Source: an uncultured Duncaniella sp. (GTDB lineage: Bacteria > Bacteroidota > Bacteroidia > Bacteroidales > Muribaculaceae). Taken from it: 12,724 nt of DNA. Within the stretch, counting starts at the first letter, position 1. The number at the start of each line of letters is the position of its first letter. Shown here one piece after another: positions 8,083 through 12,724 of this stretch. The stretch spans positions 1 through 12,724 of the forward strand of contig CAJTMJ010000061.1 of the NCBI GenBank assembly GCA_910577335.1, read 5' to 3'. Under the pieces are notes generated by a model. The model saw only the letters and a list, made by a program, of their open reading frames with translations. It searched no databases and was not told the DNA's origin. The translations under genes and the position numbers were made by a program.

Positions 8083-8358
8083 ATGCAGAGTATAAGAACC
8101 GTCCACATCGAAGAGTCGGTGTTTGAAGATATGGTTAATCATATGGAAATGCTCCATACTATCGTTTCGGTGATGTTTGAAAAACTGGTTGACAAAAAGT
8201 TGTCCGATTGGGTAAGTGGAGAATTTGTATGCGAATATTTGAATATCGCGCCACGGACTTTAAGGTCATATCAAGAGCATGGTCTCATTCCTTATGCCAA
8301 ATTAGGGAAAGCCAACCGTTACAAGGGACATGATGTAGATGCTTTGATAAAACGATGA
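8083..8358 (+). CDS. Small HTH protein, excisionase-like (first of pair)
   Basis: A 91-residue protein with an N-terminal amphipathic helical stretch (about 8-40, rich in M, V and L and a possible dimerisation helix) and a MerR/HTH_17-type DNA-binding domain at about 43-90: WVSGEFVCEYLNIAPRTLRS, then YQEHGLIPYAKLGKANRYKG with the typical wing, then a final helix DVDALIKR. Small proteins of this kind beside Bacteroidetes tyrosine recombinases act as recombination directionality factors (the Xis2c/Xis2d type of CTnDOT) or as regulators. Its stop overlaps the next start in ATGA, so the two are translationally coupled and probably work together. It begins 25 bp after the upstream terminator, and I see no convincing promoter in that short gap. 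Confidence 0.8.
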   Translation: MQSIRTVHIEESVFEDMVNHMEMLHTIVSVMFEKLVDKKLSDWVSGEFVCEYLNIAPRTLRSYQEHGLIPYAKLGKANRYKGHDVDALIKR

Positions 8359-8645
8359 AAACGCTGATTGACCGGAATGATAGCAGGGTGAGAATGTTTT
8401 TCCACCATGCTAACAGTATTATTGAAAAATGTGAGCATTTAGGCAAAGAGTATTATCCGATGCTTAATGGCCGAAGATTCCTTACCGTAAGGCAAGTATC
8501 CGAAAGGCTTCACATTTCGAGGCGTACTATTTTCGATATGATTGACAAAGGAACCGTTCCTCATTACAAAATTGGAGGAAAACTCCTGATTGCAGAGCAG
8601 GATCTTGAGAATTTACTGAACGCCAGTTATAGACCGTCATACTGA
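8355..8645 (+). CDS. Small HTH protein, excisionase-like (second of pair)
   Basis: A 96-residue basic protein. The C-terminal half is an HTH_17/excisionase-type domain: RFLTVRQVSERLHISRRTIF (41-60), then DMIDKGTVPHYKIGGKLLIA (61-80) forming the second helix and wing, and a closing helix QDLENLLN (82-89). The N-terminal 38 residues are helical and carry two histidines in MFFHHANSI. The start at 8355 overlaps the previous stop by four bases (ATGA). The closest functional parallel is the Xis2d-type excision factor of CTnDOT-like elements, which bends attachment-site DNA with the recombinase; that assignment rests on size, fold and its place next to the integrase. It is convergent with the integrase gene, separated by a hairpin terminator. 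Confidence 0.82.
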   Translation: MKTLIDRNDSRVRMFFHHANSIIEKCEHLGKEYYPMLNGRRFLTVRQVSERLHISRRTIFDMIDKGTVPHYKIGGKLLIAEQDLENLLNASYRPSY

Positions 8646-8657
8646 ATACATTATGCG

Positions 8658-8697
8658 AATGACCGCCGGGAATAGCCCTGGCGGTCATTTGTTTTGA
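8658..8697 (+). terminator. Terminator between the Xis-like pair and the integrase gene
   Basis: AATGACCGCC (8658-8667) pairs perfectly with GGCGGTCATT (8680-8689); the inner GGG and CCC can add pairs. The right arm continues into TTTGTTTTG, so it terminates plus-strand transcription from the Xis-like genes. On the minus strand there is no T run after the stem, so it may only partly stop integrase transcripts, which end 17 bp further on. Confidence 0.75.
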
Positions 8698-8713
8698 TTA
8701 GGATAAATCTATC

Positions 8714-9943
8714 TTATCCTTTGGAATTGAACTTCTGGCGCATTTTCTCCATATCCTCATAGATGGTGTGGTCCTGCATTTTTGCGTAAATCTGGGTCGT
8801 CTTTATATCCACGTGCCCAAGCATCTTCGAGATGCTTTCGATTGGCACATGATTGGCCAACGACATTGTCGCAAAGGTATGGCGGGCTATATGCGACGTC
8901 AGGTGTTTCTTGATTTTAGCCAGCGATGCTATCTCTTTCAGATATGAGTTTGTGCGCTGGTTGGAGAAAACCGGTATCACCACGTCATCGGCAACAACTT
9001 TTGGATGGTCGGCATATTTCTCCATTATCTTCTGTGGTATTTCCAGAAGCGGGATGGTGCTGAGTTCTCCTGTCTTTTCCCGATGCTTGCGTATCCACTT
9101 GTTGCCGTCGGCATCAACATAGATGTCGCTACGTTTCAGCGACGAGATGTCGATGAAAGCGAGTCCGGTGAAGCAGCAGAACACGAATGTGTCGCGTACT
9201 GTTTCCAATCTCGGAAACTCATGCAGGTCAACATTCATCATCGCTTGCAGTTCCGGCTCTGTCAGAAATTCTCTTTCCGCTACTGTACGCTTGAAGCGTT
9301 TGCCCACGAAGGGATCTTCAGAGACCCATTTGTGTGCCATTGCATACTGCATCACATTTTTCAGGTAACGCAGGTAGCGGACTGTGGTGTTGTTGGCCGT
9401 TTGCTTTGTCATTCTCAGGAAGTGCTCGAAGTCCTGAATGAAGCCTCTGCTGACTTCTTTGATAGGGATGTCCTTGGTGTTCTGGGTGAGTCCCATGAAC
9501 TCCTCCAGATAGGTGACACAGCGTTCCCATCGTCCGAGGGTGGCGGCACAGATGTCTCCACGCTCGAACTCTTCTTTGCGCTGCTTGTTCACTTCGCGAA
9601 ACACGTCGCAAAGCATCTTCGGTTTCTCCACTGTGCCAAGATAGTGGTCACGGAGGACTTTCGGATTCACAAGCTTGTTCTCGCGAAGAAGCATATTGTG
9701 GATTTCATTGAAACGGGTGCGGATATTCTCAAGGTACTTGTTGAGTTCAAGTTCCTTTTTAGCGCGACCCGTTGCAACATTTCTCTTTTGATCCCATAGT
9801 TCGGGGGCAACGCTTCTACCGATGTAGAGCTCGGATTGCTGACCACTTACAGTGATACGGGCAAAGATTGGAAGTTCACCGTTTCTCAACGGTCGGTTCT
9901 TTCTCACGAAGAACGCCAGTGTGAAATAACTGTCGTGTAACAT
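8714..9943 (-). CDS. Tyrosine recombinase (integrase), Bacteroidetes ICE type
   Basis: A 409-residue site-specific recombinase, usual length for the family. Domains: N-terminal arm-binding-like domain (1-about 100, with LPIFARITVSGQQSELYIGR), SAM-like core-binding domain (about 108-215, with FIQDFEHFLR) and catalytic domain (about 225-400). Catalytic residues visible: Lys290 (REKTG), His351 and Arg354 (SHIARHTFA), His377 (LGHVDI) and the nucleophile Tyr386 (TTQIYAKM). The first catalytic arginine is absent: CCFTGLAFIDISSL has Ala262 where TGLR is expected. The same loss is known in IntDOT and relatives, which have Ser there, so the enzyme is probably active. It catalyses integration and excision of the element, acting on attachment sites likely in the repeat-rich region just upstream. 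It is transcribed leftward from the promoter at 9966-9997 with a leader of roughly 15 nt. Confidence 0.95.
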   Translation of the reverse strand: MLHDSYFTLAFFVRKNRPLRNGELPIFARITVSGQQSELYIGRSVAPELWDQKRNVATGRAKKELELNKYLENIRTRFNEIHNMLLRENKLVNPKVLRDHYLGTVEKPKMLCDVFREVNKQRKEEFERGDICAATLGRWERCVTYLEEFMGLTQNTKDIPIKEVSRGFIQDFEHFLRMTKQTANNTTVRYLRYLKNVMQYAMAHKWVSEDPFVGKRFKRTVAEREFLTEPELQAMMNVDLHEFPRLETVRDTFVFCCFTGLAFIDISSLKRSDIYVDADGNKWIRKHREKTGELSTIPLLEIPQKIMEKYADHPKVVADDVVIPVFSNQRTNSYLKEIASLAKIKKHLTSHIARHTFATMSLANHVPIESISKMLGHVDIKTTQIYAKMQDHTIYEDMEKMRQKFNSKG

Positions 9944-9965
9944 AGAGGTGGATTAAAAGGGTTAA

Positions 9966-9997
9966 TAAATATAATCATTTTTCTCCACATATGCAAA
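9966..9997 (-). promoter_or_regulatory. Bacteroidetes-type promoter of the integrase gene
   Basis: On the minus strand TTTG (9994-9997) is followed after exactly 20 nt by TATATTTA (9966-9973), matching the Bacteroides primary sigma consensus TTTG, 19-21 nt, TAnnTTTG at seven of eight positions of the -7 box. Transcription would start near 9960, giving a very short leader to the ATG at 9943. There is no Shine-Dalgarno site. Confidence 0.6.
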
Positions 9998-10030
9998 TCT
10001 AAAAGGCATAAAATCAGTGCCGTGACTCAT

Positions 10031-10083
10031 CAATCGTGGGCAAAATCGTGGGCAACAAGTACCCATTCAAAAAATGCCCACGG
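10031..10083. repeat. CGTGGGCA motif cluster 1
   Basis: AATCGTGGGCA occurs at 10032-10042 and again at 10044-10054, a 12-bp period, and the reverse complement core TGCCCACG follows at 10075-10082. The cluster is about 90 bp upstream of the integrase start. Repeated, mixed-orientation motifs beside an integrase gene are typical of arm-type binding sites for the recombinase or its accessory factors. Confidence 0.65.
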
Positions 10084-10159
10084 CGGAATGATGCAATTCT
10101 ATGAAATCATGGCAGAGTTTGAGAAAGAATAATCTCAATTCAACACTAATTTCAGCTTA

Positions 10160-10243
10160 AATTGAGCGAATCATGTTAATATATGTTATATCGCAATACT
10201 ATACGACCTACAATATATAACAGATGTTAATATTCGCTCAATT
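10160..10243. repeat. Long nested inverted repeat with AATTGAGCGAAT arms
   Basis: AATTGAGCGAAT (10160-10171) and ATTCGCTCAATT (10232-10243) are perfect 12-bp inverted repeats. Inside, TGTTATAT (10184-10191) and ATATAACA (10215-10222) form a second inverted pair, and ATGTTAATAT is present twice in direct orientation (10173-10182 and 10224-10233). The symmetry suggests a protein-binding array or cruciform-forming site. Confidence 0.7.
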
Positions 10244-10308
10244 CCCGCGAAATCTGAGGCTTCTGATGGCTATTTTAGGTTCAGAACCCCACCATAAATG
10301 CGGGAATT
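10240..10308. repeat. Second inverted repeat, AATTCCCGC/GCGGGAATT
   Basis: AATTCCCGC (10240-10248) and GCGGGAATT (10300-10308) are perfect 9-bp inverted repeats whose left arm overlaps the right arm of the preceding repeat by four bases. The palindrome GGTTC-A-GAACC (10279-10289) lies between the arms. Confidence 0.6.
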
Positions 10309-10353
10309 CATCTCTAAAGTTCTAATACCGCGAGAGTAAGGTATCGGGATTTT

Positions 10354-10403
10354 CAATCGTGGGCAAAAATGCCCACGGATTATTTGCCCACGATTTGCCC
10401 ATG
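10354..10403. repeat. CGTGGGCA motif cluster 2
   Basis: AATCGTGGGCA (10355-10365), TGCCCACGGAT (10370-10380), TGCCCACGATT (10385-10395) and a partial TGCCCATG (10396-10403). The first two make a perfect CGTGGGCA/TGCCCACG palindrome with a four-A spacer. The motif matches cluster 1, about 300 bp away, with the inverted repeats lying between, so the two clusters flank a common centre. Confidence 0.65.
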
Positions 10404-10443
10404 CGTGTATCGCACAGGGCGCACTCAGATGCCGTTTGGACAT

Positions 10444-10482
10444 AAAGAAAAAACACTGCTACTGAACCAGTTGCAGTGTTTT
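10444..10482 (-). terminator. Terminator, minus strand (possibly bidirectional)
   Basis: AAAACACTGC (10450-10459) pairs with GCAGTGTTTT (10473-10482); inside, past a T-T mismatch, ACTG (10461-10464) pairs with CAGT (10468-10471) around an AAC loop, giving 14 bp in all. On the minus strand the stem runs into a TTTTTTCTTT tract (plus-strand bases 10444-10453), a strong intrinsic terminator for leftward transcripts. It lies 246 bp after the phosphoesterase stop and could end that operon and shield the integrase region. Confidence 0.7.
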
Positions 10483-10727
10483 GCAGTATTCTGCCGAATA
10501 CTTCTGTGATCCGCCTGGGGTTGGCGAATCTTATGCTTTGCATTGATAATCAAGTTGTTGACATTGCTCTTCCTGTGGTGTACACGTTACGCACACGACA
10601 GTGTTTCAATGTTCTTCGGCATTTTTCATCCGATAGTGCAAATTTAATCATTTTCCGCGATGTACACGCTATCCTAAATGTTAAAGTTTCTGCAATCGGA
10701 ATCAGCACATTAGCCGTTCTGCTGCTG

Positions 10728-11495
10728 TCAAATCTCAATTATCTTGTCTCTCTTGAAATCTCCATGCTCGTTTGAGAACACATAGCCGAGTTGGTTGCTG
10801 ACGCATTTCACGCCTCCAATCTCCCGGTCAATGTTGCGGTGGGAATGTCCGTAAATCCAATAGTCGATAGGCAGAGATTCCATCAGAGCGTTCAAGTCGG
10901 ATGTGAAGGCACCGTTGATAAGGCTTCCTTTGAACTCATCCGCCATAAGGTCGAATGACGGCACATGATGGGTGACGACAATCTTTGTTCGAGCGTTGCT
11001 ATGTTCAACACTCTTTCTGATAAACTCCACGCATTTGTTGTGCTCATCATTGAATCTGTTCCATGAGAGTCTATGGTCGCCATCCCGAATAGCTCTGAAA
11101 TCGGCAACTCCATGTTCCGTGAAATAAGCCTCGGAGGTTGGGATATGTGCCCAAAGTGTTGAGGCTATCAAGTCGGTTTCACCGTCAAGCGAGATTACAG
11201 AGTTATAATAAGCCTTGACATTTGCGCGTATATCCAATGTCCAGTCCTCGCATAGTTCATTTATATCAAAACTGCGGTACAGTTCATGATTGCCGGGGAC
11301 AACAATAGTCTGATTGAAGTTGCGGCTGCACCAATCCCAGAATGGATGTTCGGAATACAACTCAGTGCCGAGATAGGCAATATCTCCGGCAAGCACAAGA
11401 ATATCGCCTGTCGGGATTATCGGATTTTCAAGAAACCAATCGACATTTTCCTTGAACTCCAGATGCAGGTCGGAAGCGTACTGGATTTTCATCAT
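10728..11495 (-). CDS. Calcineurin-like metallophosphoesterase
   Basis: A 255-residue cytosolic protein with the full set of metallophosphoesterase motifs: D9-x-H11 (ASDLHLE), GD at 37-38 (LAGDIAY), GNHE at 68-71, His176 (VVTHHVPS) and GHSH at 216-219 (IYGHSHRN). These bind two metal ions and hydrolyse phosphomonoesters, phosphodiesters or nucleotides; the substrate cannot be read from the sequence. The length is typical of small cytosolic members. The first ATG (11495) overlaps the TGA of the nucleotidyltransferase gene in ATGA; the directly following ATG (11492) gives MKIQYASD and is equally possible. It is the last gene of a leftward operon whose other members look like an AbiE-type toxin-antitoxin pair, so a role in removing or reversing a nucleotide modification is a reasonable inference, unproven. 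Confidence 0.9.
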   Translation of the reverse strand: MMKIQYASDLHLEFKENVDWFLENPIIPTGDILVLAGDIAYLGTELYSEHPFWDWCSRNFNQTIVVPGNHELYRSFDINELCEDWTLDIRANVKAYYNSVISLDGETDLIASTLWAHIPTSEAYFTEHGVADFRAIRDGDHRLSWNRFNDEHNKCVEFIRKSVEHSNARTKIVVTHHVPSFDLMADEFKGSLINGAFTSDLNALMESLPIDYWIYGHSHRNIDREIGGVKCVSNQLGYVFSNEHGDFKRDKIIEI

Positions 11496-12265
11496 TCGGC
11501 GGCAATGTAGAATGTAGGCAATGTTTCAAGATACAGGCGGAGTGTTTCCTCATTGGCACGCATTGCATCGCTCAGTGACTGATTGGGCAAAGAGGCTAAC
11601 AGTTGCTCTGAAAATTCATTGACGGTATCAATCACTTCCTGATTCACCTCTGTATTTTCTCCCGGTACCATCGTGGCAACGAGTTTAAGCACATCATTAC
11701 GGTGTTTCAGAATATCTTTGGTGTTGACATGATGCCCGCTTTCTTTTTCTGCAAGCAGATTCAGATAGGCACGGGCTTTCAATGCGGCCAACGCCACGGG
11801 CGAGGCATACCTCAATCCATTGCTTACAAATGAATTGTTGACGGTCAATCGGTAATATGGTTCATCGAGAATGATAGCGGAAAGACTCGAAACCTCACCG
11901 TCAATCGGCAATGGTTCTGTATGGGCCGCGTTTGTGAATATATCGTTATGCCGTGATAACAACTCTATTTTTACCGGATAACCAACGGCACCGTTGTCAA
12001 AGCTGTAAAGCACATACTTCGGTGTGTTGTCATCATTCTTTCTTACTCCCGGTCTGTAACCTCCGGCAGTGATGAATTGCCAGAAGGCATTGGCAAAATC
12101 TGCGGTCATATTCTCGACAATGACAATAATGTCAATATCGAGTGTCGGACGCGGGCGCATTGCTGTCCCGGCCAAAACTTCATCGCAGGCTGTACCTCCG
12201 ATAATCACAAAGTTGTCAGAGAAGTCGGCAAACGCTTCCCTGAATTTTTCAAGTCCTCCTACCAT
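11492..12265 (-). CDS. AbiEii-like nucleotidyltransferase
   Basis: A 257-residue protein of the polymerase beta-like nucleotidyltransferase fold. Visible motifs: VIIGGTACDEVLAG (20-33), matching the GG(S/T) active-site loop; RPTLDIDIIV (39-48) with the metal-binding pair Asp43 and Asp45; and KIELLS (99-104), whose Glu101 may be the third acid. The helical half has ALKARAYLNLLAEK (161-174) and TKDILKHRNDVLKL (182-195), resembling the AbiEii lysine motif and KDxxD region. AbiEii-type toxins transfer nucleotides to RNA targets such as tRNA 3' ends and are paired with a winged-helix AbiEi antitoxin; here a winged-helix gene lies upstream with a 7-bp overlap, fitting that pairing. The ATG at 12265 is chosen for that overlap. 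It could instead be a housekeeping-like nucleotidyltransferase with a regulator. It ends four bases into the phosphoesterase start, so the three genes form one operon. Confidence 0.82.
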   Translation of the reverse strand: MVGGLEKFREAFADFSDNFVIIGGTACDEVLAGTAMRPRPTLDIDIIVIVENMTADFANAFWQFITAGGYRPGVRKNDDNTPKYVLYSFDNGAVGYPVKIELLSRHNDIFTNAAHTEPLPIDGEVSSLSAIILDEPYYRLTVNNSFVSNGLRYASPVALAALKARAYLNLLAEKESGHHVNTKDILKHRNDVLKLVATMVPGENTEVNQEVIDTVNEFSEQLLASLPNQSLSDAMRANEETLRLYLETLPTFYIAAE

Positions 12266-12724
12266 TTTATTTCATTCATCATTATTTCAATTTCTTTCTC
12301 AACCCGCGGGTCTTTATCATCTTTCAATGTCAGATACAATGACAGTTTATCCACATAGCCAGAAGTGCCTAACGGTGGATACTTCCATATCTCGATGCGC
12401 TGGATGTCCTCAAAAGAGTGCAATTCGGGTATGGACGCTTTATGTTCACGCACCCACTCCGCAGTCAAGACTCTTGTCGGGACATCCTCCGAGGCAAGCA
12501 TTGAGTAATGCGACAATGCGGAGATTCCACCAACATCTCCTTCGGGAAATACATTTGATGTATATTCTATGCTTTTGATTGGATCAATCAGATTGGTTGA
12601 CACATTATCCCAAAGTTCTTTTCCTGACAGCTCAAACACAAGTTTCTTATTCCTGCTGCCTTCCAGACGAACCAATCCCAATGCTTCAAGTTGCTTTATG
12701 GATTTGGCGATTGTCTTATATTTA
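12259..12724 (-). CDS. Winged-helix regulator, AbiEi-like antitoxin candidate (5' end outside window)
   Basis: The frame stays open to the window edge, so the gene is cut. The TTG at 12681 is probably an internal codon, because the residues before it (YKTIAKSIKQLEALGLVRLE) form the recognition helix and wing of a winged-helix domain. About 155 residues are visible. After the wing comes GGISALSHYSML, then PTRVLTAEWVREHK, and a C-terminal domain ending KEIEIMMNEIKW. The overall pattern, winged helix plus a C-terminal domain directly before an AbiEii-like nucleotidyltransferase, fits an AbiEi-type antitoxin that represses its own promoter. I cannot confirm the family without a search. The stop TAG lies inside the next gene's start (ATGGTAG, 7-bp overlap), implying coupled translation. 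Confidence 0.7.
   Translation of the reverse strand, partial: KYKTIAKSIKQLEALGLVRLEGSRNKKLVFELSGKELWDNVSTNLIDPIKSIEYTSNVFPEGDVGGISALSHYSMLASEDVPTRVLTAEWVREHKASIPELHSFEDIQRIEIWKYPPLGTSGYVDKLSLYLTLKDDKDPRVEKEIEIMMNEIKW

Larger units (their letters stand above)
9944..10727. other. 784-bp non-coding region between integrase and phosphoesterase genes; probable attachment/control region
   Basis: No recognisable gene. Contents: the integrase promoter; two clusters of a CGTGGGCA motif; long nested inverted repeats at 10160-10308; a perfect GGTTC-A-GAACC palindrome at 10279-10289; a minus-strand terminator at 10444-10482; hairpin AGTATTC/GAATACT at 10485-10502; and hairpin GATCCGCC/GGCGAATC at 10508-10530 (7 of 8 pairs). 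From about 10531 to 10727 I see only short repeats such as GTACACG twice. Two minus-strand open frames (10322-10543 and 10550-10738) cross the region but contain the terminator and repeats and do not resemble a known family. The element boundary (attachment core) probably lies here or just beyond; the second end is not in the window, so it cannot be fixed. Confidence 0.6.

Noticed and set aside
8083..8645. Frameshifted single gene
   Set aside because: Each of the two frames encodes a complete small HTH protein with its own start and stop. The ATGA overlap is normal translational coupling.
9005..9799. 264-residue plus-strand open frame
   Set aside because: It lies entirely antisense to the integrase gene, whose motifs are clear. 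It has no recognisable domain and is a shadow frame.
9993..10002. Possible CTnDOT-type attachment core (reverse complement of GTAnnTTTGC)
   Set aside because: GCAAATCTAA matches only nine of ten positions, and part of it is the -33 box of the integrase promoter. Similar AT-rich matches occur elsewhere (near 10638).
10279..10289. tRNA T-arm-like GGTTCAGAACC, which could mark a tRNA attachment site
   Set aside because: The flanking bases do not extend the T-stem, and there is no acceptor, D or anticodon arm. It is just a short palindrome.
10031..10403. CRISPR-like repeats
   Set aside because: The CGTGGGCA copies are short, in both orientations and irregularly spaced, with no uniform spacers and no cas genes.

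Overview
The window looks like the integrase-proximal end of an integrative conjugative element (ICE, conjugative transposon) or related island in a Bacteroidales genome. The evidence is the gene set: a large SNF2-like helicase, a DUF4099/DUF3945 protein, a topoisomerase III-like protein, small excisionase-type helix-turn-helix (HTH) proteins and a Bacteroidetes-type tyrosine recombinase. The start codons lack clear Shine-Dalgarno sites, and a Bacteroidetes-type promoter (TTTG, 20 nt, TAnnTTTR) precedes the integrase. The genes look moderately GC-rich by eye and the gaps AT-rich.

Layout. 1-2343 (+): 3' part of a large SNF2-type helicase gene that begins before the window. 2462-3745 (+): an NtrC-like regulator whose receiver, Walker B and sigma-54-contact motifs have decayed. 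3746-4274: a 529-bp gap with hairpins, including two mutually exclusive ones followed by a T run. 4275-7988 (+): small HTH protein, DUF4099/DUF3945 protein and a topoisomerase III-like protein that has lost its active-site tyrosine, then a strong terminator. 8083-8645 (+): two overlapping small HTH genes of the Xis type, then a terminator. 8714-9943 (-): tyrosine recombinase, convergent with the Xis-like pair. 9944-10727: a 784-bp gap with the integrase promoter, two clusters of a CGTGGGCA motif, long nested inverted repeats and a minus-strand terminator. It is the likely attachment or regulatory region. 10728-12724 (-): a three-gene operon with overlapping ends, encoding a winged-helix regulator (cut by the window edge), an AbiEii-like nucleotidyltransferase and a metallophosphoesterase. 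It looks like a toxin-antitoxin or defence cassette, either cargo or neighbouring chromosome.

How they may work together (inference): the recombinase moves the element; the Xis-like pair and the topoisomerase-like protein resemble the excision module of CTnDOT-type elements; the NtrC-like protein and the HTH protein could set when the module is expressed. The main oddity is that two enzyme-like proteins of the module, regulator and topoisomerase, keep full-length frames but have lost the residues needed for their classical chemistry. They may work as DNA-binding or architectural proteins. The second point of interest is the three-gene operon at the right.
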